Positions 16,949 to 24,792 of a stretch of 64,000 bases of DNA are shown in pieces. The DNA is from Sphingomonas ginsenosidivorax (lineage in GTDB: Bacteria > Pseudomonadota > Alphaproteobacteria > Sphingomonadales > Sphingomonadaceae): the NCBI RefSeq assembly GCF_007995065.1, contig NZ_VOQR01000001.1:3352501-3416500 (forward strand), read 5' to 3'. How positions within the stretch are numbered: the stretch's first letter is position 1; every line of letters starts with the position of its first letter. Below the pieces are notes generated by a model that was not told the DNA's origin, did not search any database, and was given only the letters and a program-made list of their open reading frames with translations. The position numbers and the translations under genes are program-made.

Positions 16949-17335
16949 TCAGCTCTCCCGATACAGTCGCACCGCAAACTCGCTCACACCCCGCCAGCGA
17001 TCGTCGCCGACGCGCGCGAGCCGGCTGCGCGCCAGCCGCACGCCGACCAGCCGCCACCCCTCGCCGACATCGCCCGCCATCGTCTCCAGCGCCGCGTCGA
17101 CGCCCGCCACCAGGGCCCGCAGCCGCACCGGCCGCTCGCCCGCATCGTGCGCGACGACGCTCACCGTGCCGGTCCGCCCGGCGATCCCCACTGCGTCCGC
17201 CTGTTGCAGCACCGGCTCCTCGACCACCGCGTAGGGCACCCCCCCGCGCAGCGGCGGCGCGTCGAACACGCGCAGGCCCGCGACCGTCCCCAGCCGCGCC
17301 ACGATCGCCGCCTGCAGCGCGCTGCGCGCGCTCAC
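16949..17335 (-). CDS. GTA gp8-like tail terminator (DUF3168)
   Basis: 128 residues matching DUF3168, the tail terminator/tail completion family of GTAs. GTG 17335 is chosen because it overlaps the adaptor stop codon (GTGA); an ATG at 17362 would add nine residues and a 31-bp overlap. The domain runs from the ALQAAIVARL helix to the C-terminal SEFAVRLYR strand. Confidence 0.82.
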   Translation of the reverse strand: MSARSALQAAIVARLGTVAGLRVFDAPPLRGGVPYAVVEEPVLQQADAVGIAGRTGTVSVVAHDAGERPVRLRALVAGVDAALETMAGDVGEGWRLVGVRLARSRLARVGDDRWRGVSEFAVRLYRES

Positions 17336-17640
17336 AGCCGCACCTGCCGATAGGGCCGCCACAACGCCGCCACCCCCTCAGGCGGCGCCGCATCGCCGCC
17401 GCGCGCCTCGAACAGATGCGCGACCAGCATCGCCACCCCCAAGGCAATCGGCGCGGGCACCGCATCCCACCCCGCACTCTCGTCGCGCGGCACGATGATG
17501 GTCCCCAGAAACGCCTCCGCGGTCAGGATCGCGGTCTCCGCCAGCCCCGCCAGCACCCCCTCGTCGCTCTCCAGCCGCAACCACAGCATCGCCGCCGCGA
17601 CCGCATCCGCGATCACGCCCGGCGGAATCGCTCCGCTCAT
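17332..17640 (-). CDS. GTA gp6-like head-tail adaptor
   Basis: 102 residues of the gp6-like head-tail connector family, an all-helical ring protein that docks on the portal. It is followed directly by the tail terminator gene with a GTGA overlap, so there is no room for the stopper gene (gp7) that follows gp6 in Rhodobacter. Preceded by a family-A palindrome. Confidence 0.78.
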   Translation of the reverse strand: MSGAIPPGVIADAVAAAMLWLRLESDEGVLAGLAETAILTAEAFLGTIIVPRDESAGWDAVPAPIALGVAMLVAHLFEARGGDAAPPEGVAALWRPYRQVRL

Positions 17641-17660
17641 GTGACGTCTCCTAAAATCTC

Positions 17661-17784
17661 GATCCTCCCCCGCCAGGGGGAGGTGGCAGGCGCAGCCTGA
17701 CGGAGGGGGCGGACACGCAACCTCGGTTCCGTATCCTCCCCCTCCGTCACCTTCGGCGACACCTCCCCCTTGCGGGGGAGGATC
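17661..17784. repeat. Family-A palindrome, copy 2
   Basis: Outer arms GATCCTCCCCCGCCAGGGGG and the inverse ending GGGGGAGGATC, in the gap between capsid and adaptor genes. Confidence 0.85.
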
Positions 17785-17788
17785 GATG

Positions 17789-18802
17789 TTACGACACCGC
17801 GAACTTCATCAGCTTGATCGCCTCCGAATTCGTCACGCACCCGCCGACGCGCTTGGTCGCGTAGAAACTGACGAACGGCTTGTTCGAATACGGATCGCGC
17901 AAGATCGCGGTCTCGGACCGCTCGGCGACGATATACCCCGCCCGGAAATTCCCGAACGCGATCGCCAGCGCATTCGCGCCGATGTCGGGCATGTCCTCCG
18001 CCTCGACCACCGGATAGCCGAGCAGCGTCGCCGGCTGCCCCGCGGCGAGGCTCGGCGCCCAGACGAACGCGCCGTCGCTCGTCTTGAACTTGCGGATCCG
18101 CGCCAGCGTGCTCGCGTTCATGACGAAGCTCGCGCCCTGCCGATACGGCCCGCGCAAGCTCTGGACGAGATCGATCAGCCGCTCCTGCGGGTTCGCGGCG
18201 AAATCCCCCGCCGCCCCGCTCGCCAGATATTGCAGCGTCCCGAACGGCCGCGCCGCATCGCCGGTCGCCGCGGTCGCCTGGGTCAGGAAGCCCCTGGGGC
18301 GCCCGACCCCCGACCCGCCGACGAACGCCGCGCCCTCCGCCTTGGCGAACTCCATCGCGATCTCGCTGGCCAGCCACTCCTCGACGTCGAACGCCGCATC
18401 GTCGAGCATCGCCTGGCTCGCGCTGGGGTTCGCATAGAGCTCGCCCATCGGCGGCGCGATCTCGGTGAACACCGGCGTCGCGGTCCCCGGCCGCGCATCG
18501 GTCTCCGCCGCCCAGCCCGACGGCGTGCCCCCCGTGGTCACCAGCTTCCGGTACCCCGCCGAGCCCACCTTCACGACATTGGCGATCCCGCGGATCGGCG
18601 AGATGCCCTTCAGCACCGCATCGATCGTCGCATCGATCTCCTTGGGCACCGCAAACCCGCCCGCATCCCCGGTCACCCCCGTGAACGCCTTCATCTCGAT
18701 CGTCGCGCCGCTCCGCACGAACCCCTCGAACGCCGCATTCCCCAAGGGCGCCGCCCCCTCCAGTACCGGCCTGTCGATCACGTCCCTGTCGATCATTTCC
18801 AT
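17789..18802 (-). CDS. HK97-family major capsid protein (GTA gp5-like)
   Basis: 337 residues. The HK97 fold is clear from GGFAVPKEID at residue 60 or so to the C-terminal Tyr/Asp-rich P-domain and FVSFYATKRVG. HK97-type capsid precursors usually carry an N-terminal coiled-coil delta domain of 80-100 residues that the prohead protease removes; here only about 50 residues precede the folded region and no long coiled coil is visible. A palindromic repeat sits directly upstream. ATG 18802 follows an SD-like GGGAGAG. Confidence 0.88.
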   Translation of the reverse strand: MEMIDRDVIDRPVLEGAAPLGNAAFEGFVRSGATIEMKAFTGVTGDAGGFAVPKEIDATIDAVLKGISPIRGIANVVKVGSAGYRKLVTTGGTPSGWAAETDARPGTATPVFTEIAPPMGELYANPSASQAMLDDAAFDVEEWLASEIAMEFAKAEGAAFVGGSGVGRPRGFLTQATAATGDAARPFGTLQYLASGAAGDFAANPQERLIDLVQSLRGPYRQGASFVMNASTLARIRKFKTSDGAFVWAPSLAAGQPATLLGYPVVEAEDMPDIGANALAIAFGNFRAGYIVAERSETAILRDPYSNKPFVSFYATKRVGGCVTNSEAIKLMKFAVS

Positions 18803-18861
18803 GTCGCTCTCCCACAAAAAAGGCGCCCCGCAGGACGCCGCCAAAACCCGTCGAACTCGAC

Positions 18862-18966
18862 CACCACCCCGGCGAAGGCTGGGGCCCAATTGGGGGACGA
18901 TCGCGAAGACCGTCGCACCCCGTTACCTCTGCTATCCCAATTGGGCCCCGGCCTCCGCCGGGGTGG
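18862..18966. repeat. Family-B variant palindrome that enters the protease gene
   Basis: Left arm CCACCCCGGCGAAGGCTGGG then GCCCAATTGGG; the right arm repeats CCCAATTGGGCCCCGGCCTC and ends CCGGGGTGGTG. The right arm lies inside the 3' end of the protease gene and encodes its last residues. Confidence 0.8.
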
Positions 18967-19339
18967 TGAGCGGGGTAATTATGTCCACCCGCGCTAGCCG
19001 CTGCATCGGCACCGCCACCAGGCTCACCTCGACCAGGTCGACGCGCAGCAATTCCCGCCGCGCCCCCCGCCGTACCGTCACCGGCCGATACCCGACCGAC
19101 AGTCCCGCCACCGCGCCGCGCCGCACCGCGTCCGCCAGCCCCGGATCCTCGATCACCCCCTCGACCCGCAACCCGCGCGCATCCTCGCCGACCGCCGACA
19201 ACACCCCCACCGGCCCCCCGCGATGCTGCCACAGCAACGGCACCGGCGCGGCGTCCGCGAACGCCCCCGCGCGCGCGACGTCGCCCGCGCGGTCGACCAC
19301 GTCGAACACCGCCGCATAGCCCGCAAACGCGAGCGTCAT
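18932..19339 (-). CDS. HK97-family prohead protease (GTA gp4-like)
   Basis: 135 residues. Serine protease that matures the capsid. His in LLWQHRG (about residue 39), the Ser-containing AGLSVGYR (about 81) and the acidic residue in LVEVSLVAVP (about 104) match the HK97 gp4 triad region. ATG overlaps the portal stop (ATGA). The final residues (TTPAEAGAQLG) are encoded by the arm of a palindromic repeat, so the native C-terminus seems to have been replaced. Somewhat shorter than usual. Confidence 0.85.
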   Translation of the reverse strand: MTLAFAGYAAVFDVVDRAGDVARAGAFADAAPVPLLWQHRGGPVGVLSAVGEDARGLRVEGVIEDPGLADAVRRGAVAGLSVGYRPVTVRRGARRELLRVDLVEVSLVAVPMQRLARVDIITPLTTPAEAGAQLG

Positions 19340-20439
19340 GACGCCACCACCCCCAGCATCGCCCGCTTCTCGTCCGCGCTGAGAAACTCCGCCGCGCCCA
19401 CCATCGTCCACAACGCCGCGCGGTCCTCGACCAGCGCCGGCACCCGATCGAGATCGATCGACAGCGCCGCCCCCTCGAACCACCCGCGCAACCCTTGCGC
19501 GATCCCGTCGAGCACCGCGTGCGCCAGCGGCAGCACCGTCAGCCGCCACAGTGCCCGGTTCGCCTCGCGGTAATTGGCATAGGTGTTGTCACCCGGCAGC
19601 CCGAGCAGCATCGGCGGCACCCCGAACGCCAGCGCGATCTCGCGCGCCGCCGCCGCCTTGGTGCCCGCGAAATCCATCTCCGCCGGGCTCAGCGACAGCG
19701 CCTGCCAGGTCAGCCCGCCCTCCAGCAGCATCGGCCGCCCGGCGTTCCCCGACCCCGCGAACGACGCCTCCAGCTCGCCCTTCAACCGGTCGAACTGGTC
19801 CGTCGACAAGGTCGATCCGTCCCCCGGATCATAGACCAGCGCGCCCGATGGCCGCGCCGCATTGTCGAGCAGCGCCTTGTTCCACCGCGCCGCGGCATTG
19901 TGGATCGCCACCGCCCCCGCCGCCGCGCCCAGGCACCCCAAGCCATAATGGTCGTCGACCGGGTGGAAGCTCTTCAGGTGGATCACCTCGGGCCGCACCG
20001 CATCGGCGTGCAGCCGCGCGACGCGCTCGCCGACCTTGTAGCGATACGCGACAGGCCACCCGCCCGCATCCGCCTCGACGGTGATCCGCTCGGGCCGCAG
20101 CGCATAAAGTTCGGCGGCGCCCCCCTCGGCATCGCGCAGCACCTGCACATAGGCGTTGCCGTGGAGCAGCAACTGCGCCGCCACCGTCTCCACCAGCATC
20201 TGCCCGCCCGACCGCATCCGTGCCAGCGCGACCAGCCGCGGATCGGACGCCACCAAAGGCGCGCTCCCGATCCCCGCCACCACCAGCTTCACCGCGCGCT
20301 GTGCGATCGCATTGCCGAGATACGCCTCGCGCACCTGCGCCTCGTAGCTCCGCGGCCAGTCCCCCACCGCGGGCCCCGACCCGCCACGCGACAACGCCGG
20401 CCGCGCCCCCTCGCGCGGCTTCCATCCGAATAGCTTCAT
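19336..20439 (-). CDS. HK97-family portal protein (GTA gp3-like)
   Basis: 367 residues. Portal vertex protein through which DNA is packaged. Family blocks: VREAYLGNAIAQRAV near residue 40, HGNAYVQVLRD near 93, and FGVPPMLLGLPGDNTYANY near 290. Start MKLFGWK, with an SD-like GGGGGAC before it. The gap to the terminase gene is a family-A palindrome. Confidence 0.9.
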   Translation of the reverse strand: MKLFGWKPREGARPALSRGGSGPAVGDWPRSYEAQVREAYLGNAIAQRAVKLVVAGIGSAPLVASDPRLVALARMRSGGQMLVETVAAQLLLHGNAYVQVLRDAEGGAAELYALRPERITVEADAGGWPVAYRYKVGERVARLHADAVRPEVIHLKSFHPVDDHYGLGCLGAAAGAVAIHNAAARWNKALLDNAARPSGALVYDPGDGSTLSTDQFDRLKGELEASFAGSGNAGRPMLLEGGLTWQALSLSPAEMDFAGTKAAAAREIALAFGVPPMLLGLPGDNTYANYREANRALWRLTVLPLAHAVLDGIAQGLRGWFEGAALSIDLDRVPALVEDRAALWTMVGAAEFLSADEKRAMLGVVAS

Positions 20440-20458
20440 GGTCTGTCCCCCGTAAAAA

Positions 20459-20593
20459 TCCTCCCCTGCAAGGGGAGGTGGCAGGCCGCAGGCCTGACGG
20501 AGGGGTGTCCCCGCCCGCAACCGCCCCCGCAGAACCCCCGGCGTCACCCCTCCGTCCGGCTACGCCGGCCACTTCCCCTTGCAGGGGAGGATC
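20459..20593. repeat. Family-A variant palindrome, copy 3
   Basis: Arms TCCTCCCCTGCAAGGGGAGG and CCCCTTGCAGGGGAGGA around a GGAGGGGTG/CACCCCTCC inner pair, between the terminase and portal genes. Confidence 0.85.
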
Positions 20594-20603
20594 ACAACGC
20601 CCC

Positions 20604-21938
20604 TCACCCCAGCATCCTGATCCGCGCATCCCCCGCCGGCGTCAGCATCAGCGCCGTCATCGCCCACACCAGCGCATCGGCACGATCGGGCGAGCGGCCC
20701 GGCCCCTCATAGCCACCCCCCACGACCAGCCCGCACAGCTCGTCCTCCAGCTCGGGAAACCCGCCGACATGCCACGCCCGCCCGCTCTCGTAGAGCGCCG
20801 CCACCGGCTCGGCGCGCGCCACCTTCCCGCGCGCGGCATGCACCAACGTCAGCGGCATCACCTTGTCGGCGGCGCGCAGCACGCTCTCGACCATCGCGCC
20901 GCCCTGGTTCTTCTCCGCGATCACCCGGTCCGCGCGGTGGCGTGCGACACAGTCCGCCACCGCGCGCGCCCAGCCCTCGGGCGACAATCCCGCCACGCTC
21001 GCATCCTCCAGCACATAGGCGAAATCGTCCGTCCCCCTGGCGACCGCGACGATCCCGCAGGCGTCGCCCCCATCGCCTTCCCCACCCGCGGGCGGATCGA
21101 CCCCGACCACGACCCGCTTGCTCGCCACCGGCATCGCGCGCACCCGCCGCGCCTCCAGCCCGGCGCGACTCCACAGCGCGCCGACGAGCTCGTCGATCAT
21201 CTCGCCCTCCAGCTCCTGCCGCCCCAGCCGCGTGCCGCCGTACAGATCCTCCATCTGCGCGACCCACCCCGCATCGAGGTGCGGATTGTCGTGCGTCCGC
21301 CCCCGCGTCTCGACGCAGTCGGGCAATGCCATCACCCGCCGCATCAGCCGGGTCGGCCGCGGCGTCGTCGTCACCAGCACCTGCGGCCGGTCGCCGATCC
21401 GCAGGCCGAGCATCAGATTGTCCCACGCCGCCTCGCCGCGCCGCCACTTGGCGATCTCGTCCGCCCAGGCGGCGTGATGCTCGGGCCCGCGGAGCGAATC
21501 GGGGACGTCCGCCGAATAGGCGAACGCCCGCGCGCCGCTCGCGAAGCGGAACTCGCCTTCGCCGCGCAACCAGACGAACGATTCATGGCCGCGCACCACC
21601 GCGATCAGCCCGCTATGCCCCTCGACCATCACCTGCCGGACATCGTCCATCGTCGCGCCGACCAGCGCGATCCGCGCATCGGGCCGCGCCCGCGCCACCG
21701 CGCTGACCCATTCCGCCCCGGCGCGAGTCTTGCCGAACCCGCGTCCCGCGCGGATCAGCCACACCCGCCAGTCGTCGCGTCCCGCCATCTGCCCGGCATG
21801 CGCCCAAAGCGGCCAATGCTCGGCCAGCGCGCGGCGCTGCGGCTCGGTCAGCGTGTTCAGCACGGCGTTGCGATCGGCGACCGACAGCAGCGCCAGCCGC
21901 TCGGACAAGGCGCCGATGCCCCCCGCCGGCGCGGTCAC
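20604..21938 (-). CDS. terL: Terminase large subunit (GTA gp2-like)
   Basis: 444 residues. DNA-packaging motor: Walker A at residues 64-72 (RAGRGFGKT), Walker B acidic pair at Asp160-Glu161 (WADEIAKW), and an RNase H-like nuclease domain starting at VVVGVDPP with further acidic residues in VIAEKNQGG and SPDRADAL. GTG 21938 overlaps the stop of the upstream gene (GTGA). It cuts and packages DNA into the heads. Confidence 0.92.
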   Translation of the reverse strand: MTAPAGGIGALSERLALLSVADRNAVLNTLTEPQRRALAEHWPLWAHAGQMAGRDDWRVWLIRAGRGFGKTRAGAEWVSAVARARPDARIALVGATMDDVRQVMVEGHSGLIAVVRGHESFVWLRGEGEFRFASGARAFAYSADVPDSLRGPEHHAAWADEIAKWRRGEAAWDNLMLGLRIGDRPQVLVTTTPRPTRLMRRVMALPDCVETRGRTHDNPHLDAGWVAQMEDLYGGTRLGRQELEGEMIDELVGALWSRAGLEARRVRAMPVASKRVVVGVDPPAGGEGDGGDACGIVAVARGTDDFAYVLEDASVAGLSPEGWARAVADCVARHRADRVIAEKNQGGAMVESVLRAADKVMPLTLVHAARGKVARAEPVAALYESGRAWHVGGFPELEDELCGLVVGGGYEGPGRSPDRADALVWAMTALMLTPAGDARIRMLG

Positions 21939-22531
21939 GCCGGAAGGCCCCCGCCCCCGTCCCCGTCCCTTTCCCCGTCCCCGCCCCCTTTCCGCCGCAA
22001 CCGCGCGGCGAGCAGATCGAGCTGTTTCGCCAGCACCGCTTCGACCTCCTCGATCGGCACGAACTTGTAGCCGCGCGTCCGCGGCCCCGGCGCCGTCCCC
22101 TCCGCGCGGCGCAGCGCCAGCACGCGCAAGCCGAGCTCGACGTCGATCTGCACATCGACCCGGTCGCCATCGGGCTCGATCGCGTTGATCGCATCGGCCC
22201 GGCCATCGGACACGGCATCGCGCCCGTTGCCGAGTGCCAGGCTCAGCAGCTCGTCCTCGAGTCGCTGGTACCCGAGCTCGAGCGCCTGCAGCCACAACCC
22301 GGCGAACACCGGATCGCGACGGCGCAGGCGATAGGCGTTGGTCCGATTGATCCCCGCCGCCGCGGCGGCCATCTTCACATGCGCGGTCGCCGCCAGCGTA
22401 TCGAGGAAGCGTTCGCGCTTCGCCGGGGTCCACCCCTTGGCCCGGACCGCCATGAGTCTCGCGCCACCGTGCCGCCTGCGCGCGACCACCATGTCGCGCG
22501 CCTCGTCCTTCGCGCCCGATCCATCCGTCAT
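21935..22531 (-). CDS. Probable small terminase subunit (GTA gp1 position)
   Basis: 198 residues. First gene of the cluster. An N-terminal helix-turn-helix-like stretch (about 45-80, AHVKMAAAAAGINRTNAYR) suggests DNA binding, as in small terminases. The C-terminus ends in a low-complexity Gly/Asp/Arg tail. ATG 22531 has GGGGGAT just upstream; a longer frame begins at 22552. The role is inferred from position and the HTH, not from strong family similarity. Confidence 0.68.
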   Translation of the reverse strand: MTDGSGAKDEARDMVVARRRHGGARLMAVRAKGWTPAKRERFLDTLAATAHVKMAAAAAGINRTNAYRLRRRDPVFAGLWLQALELGYQRLEDELLSLALGNGRDAVSDGRADAINAIEPDGDRVDVQIDVELGLRVLALRRAEGTAPGPRTRGYKFVPIEEVEAVLAKQLDLLAARLRRKGGGDGERDGDGGGGLPA

Positions 22532-22572
22532 GCCATCCCCCCGGAACACCACGGCCGAACCCGGACACGAAA

Positions 22573-22593
22573 ACGGGCGCTCCCGGCGCCCGT
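22573..22593 (-). promoter_or_regulatory. Leader hairpin of the GTA operon (possible attenuator)
   Basis: The minus strand reads ACGGGCGC-CGGGA-GCGCCCGT followed by TTTCG, an 8-bp GC stem with a short T-run. It lies between the predicted promoter and the first GTA gene. It could terminate transcription weakly or be a simple structured leader. Confidence 0.5.
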
Positions 22594-22625
22594 CTTTCCT
22601 GCCCGCAATTCTTCAGCGTTCCTGC

Positions 22626-22654
22626 CGTGTACCCGAAGAGAGTGACGCTGTCAA
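22626..22654 (-). promoter_or_regulatory. Predicted sigma70-type promoter of the GTA operon
   Basis: On the minus strand TTGACA (22654-22649), a 17-bp spacer, then TACACG (22631-22626). The -35 is a perfect consensus; the -10 is moderate. Transcription would start near 22619, about 88 bases before the first GTA start codon. Confidence 0.55.
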
Positions 22655-22806
22655 GCGTAATGTACCAAATAGGATGGTTGCAGGAACAATATCCGGGATG
22701 GTTCAAGTCTGAGCGACAAGAAAACTATTCCACATCTGCAACCTACATCAAATTTAAAGAGGATTAGATCCAGAATGGTTTGACGTACTGCCTGGAGAGG
22801 ATCCCG

Positions 22807-24792
22807 ATGAGGATCGATTTCGAACGACTCGCTGCACTCAAGACCGATGTTCGCGGCAACACCCTGATGCTCTTTGCCTTCTCTCTTCTTCCGCTGATGG
22901 GGATGATCGGCGGCGCGCTCGACATGAGTCGCGCCTATCTGGTCAAGTCGCGGCTGCAGAATGCGTGCGACGCGGCGGTGCTCGGCGGACGGCGCGCGAT
23001 GAGCGCCTCGACCTTCGACACGCCGGCGCGCGACGCGGCGAACCGGTTCTTCAACCTCAACTTCGCGTCCGGCCAGTACGGCACCACCGCGCTGACCATG
23101 GCGTACGACGTCGGCAACGACATGATCGTCCACGGCAAGGCGGGCGTCGTCGTCACCACCACGATCATGAAGATCTTCGGCTTTGCGAGCATCCCGCTCG
23201 AGGCGACCTGCGACGCGCAGCTCCAGCTGCCCAACAGCGACATCATGTTCGTGCTCGATACGACGCTGTCGATGGCCGAGACCAACACCGGCGACTCGCA
23301 GAGCAAGATCGCCGCGCTGCGCCAGGCGGTGACCGACTTCTACACCACGCTCAACAACGCGCAGTCCCCCGCCTCTCAGGTCCGCTACGGCTTCGTCCCC
23401 TATTCCTCGACGGTGAACGTCGGCCTGCTGCTCAAGCGCGACTGGATGGTCGACAACGCCGAGTACCAGTCGCGCGAACAGGACGGCTATGTCGACACGC
23501 CTGGCAGCACGCAGGGCGCGACCAACACGACCAACAGCAACTATTCGAACTGGAGCGGCGGCAGGACCGAGACGCAGCAGATCGTACCCTCGGAGCAGTG
23601 CGTCGCGCCCGCCAACGAGAACTACAAGGACAACACGACCTGGTCGGCATGGACGCCCGCGAACTCCCTGCCCCGGTCGCGCACCGGCACGCAGGTCCTG
23701 AACGGCACGACCTACAGCAAATCGCTGAACAACGGCGTCTGCACGATCACCAAGGTCGTCTATGTCGACTATACGCGAACCTTCACGCAGACCGAGACCG
23801 CGAACCCCAATGCCGGGCAGCAGAACGCGGCCAGCCGGACCTATTACTGGAACTACAAGAAGATCTCCTATCCGGTCGGGCTCGTGAAGGGGTCGAACGC
23901 CTCGGGACTGATGGCCGGCGGCAGCGCGACGCTGATGCTCGGCAACGGCTTCACCGCCAAGAGCATCAACTGGGGCAACGCCAGCCAGGGCGCCTGCATC
24001 GAGGAACGCAAGACGCTGCGCCCGTCGGAGACCGGCACGGCCTATGATCTCGACGTCGACCTGGTCCCGTCGCCGAGCAACCCCGAGACCCAGTGGCGCC
24101 CGTTCCTCCCCGATCTGGTCTGGGCGCGATCGGTCACGAACTACAATACGACCGGCTCGGCGGGGATCACCGGGTGGCAGTTCGACCCGGTCACGCACAA
24201 TTCCAACAACTTCGTCGCGCTGTCGTCGTTCAAGGACGATTTCGCCGCCTGCCCGTCCGCGGCGCGCAAGCTTGCTGCGATCCGCACCACGACCGAGATA
24301 TCGGATCTCAAGACCTATCTGAAGAACCTCGCCCCGCGCGGTCGCACCTATCACGACATCGGCATGCTCTGGGGCCTGCGGCTGATGTCCGCCGAAGGGC
24401 TGTTCGCGTCCGAGAACGCCGCGTCCGCGAGCGGCGGCAACATCGCGCGCAACCTCATCTTCATGACCGACGGGGATACCGAGACCAATATCGCCGACTA
24501 TGACGCCTACGGCCTCGCCGCGCTCGATCGCCGCCGCACCCCCCTCAACAGGCTGCCGACCAAGTCGGAGCAGGACGGCATCGTCGAGGACCGGCTGTCG
24601 CGGCTGTGCACGGTGGCGAAGGAAAAGAAGAACATCACCGTCTGGGTGATCGCGTTCGGCACCAGTCTGACGTCGCTGCTGTCCGACTGCGCCTCGCCCA
24701 ACCGCGCCTATCAGGCGGACAACGCGGCCGAACTCAACACGACCTTCGCGGACATCGCCGCGCGGATCTCGCAGCTGCGGGTGACGCACTGA
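22807..24792 (+). CDS. TadG-type pilus assembly protein with VWA domain
   Basis: 661 residues. N-terminal TadE/G-like segment (RGNTLMLFAFSLLPLMG, about 17-35) as a single membrane anchor, followed by a large von Willebrand A-like domain starting at FVLDTTLSM (about residue 150). The MIDAS is D-x-T-x-S rather than D-x-S-x-S. A long Asn/Thr/Trp-rich insertion (about 230-400) separates the halves of the VWA domain. ATG 22807 has GGAGAGG upstream; a TTG at 22780 is possible. First of three coupled genes; expected on the outer face of the inner membrane in a Tad/Flp pilus system whose other genes are elsewhere. Confidence 0.85.
   Translation: MRIDFERLAALKTDVRGNTLMLFAFSLLPLMGMIGGALDMSRAYLVKSRLQNACDAAVLGGRRAMSASTFDTPARDAANRFFNLNFASGQYGTTALTMAYDVGNDMIVHGKAGVVVTTTIMKIFGFASIPLEATCDAQLQLPNSDIMFVLDTTLSMAETNTGDSQSKIAALRQAVTDFYTTLNNAQSPASQVRYGFVPYSSTVNVGLLLKRDWMVDNAEYQSREQDGYVDTPGSTQGATNTTNSNYSNWSGGRTETQQIVPSEQCVAPANENYKDNTTWSAWTPANSLPRSRTGTQVLNGTTYSKSLNNGVCTITKVVYVDYTRTFTQTETANPNAGQQNAASRTYYWNYKKISYPVGLVKGSNASGLMAGGSATLMLGNGFTAKSINWGNASQGACIEERKTLRPSETGTAYDLDVDLVPSPSNPETQWRPFLPDLVWARSVTNYNTTGSAGITGWQFDPVTHNSNNFVALSSFKDDFAACPSAARKLAAIRTTTEISDLKTYLKNLAPRGRTYHDIGMLWGLRLMSAEGLFASENAASASGGNIARNLIFMTDGDTETNIADYDAYGLAALDRRRTPLNRLPTKSEQDGIVEDRLSRLCTVAKEKKNITVWVIAFGTSLTSLLSDCASPNRAYQADNAAELNTTFADIAARISQLRVTH

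Larger units (their letters stand above)
8076..22531 (-). mobile_element. Gene transfer agent (RcGTA-like) structural cluster
   Basis: Fifteen minus-strand genes in the order of the Rhodobacter capsulatus GTA: TerS-like, TerL, portal, protease, capsid, adaptor (gp6), tail terminator (gp8), tail tube (gp9), gp10-like, tail chaperone-like, tape measure (gp11), distal tail (gp12), hub (gp13), peptidase (gp14), megatron-like (gp15), ending with a DUF2793 protein. Most joints are ATGA or GTGA overlaps. No integrase, repressor, replication or lysis gene is present, which separates it from a prophage. A stopper gene (gp7) is not seen. Every non-overlapping joint carries a palindromic repeat. Whether particles are made cannot be judged from sequence. 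Confidence 0.85.

Noticed and set aside
8076..22531. The phage-like cluster as an intact prophage
   Set aside because: No integrase, att repeats, repressor, replication or lysis genes. Order and families match the Rhodobacter gene transfer agent.
22780..22806. TTG 22780 as the start of the TadG-type gene
   Set aside because: The ATG at 22807 has a much better SD (GGAGAGG) and begins just before the conserved membrane anchor.
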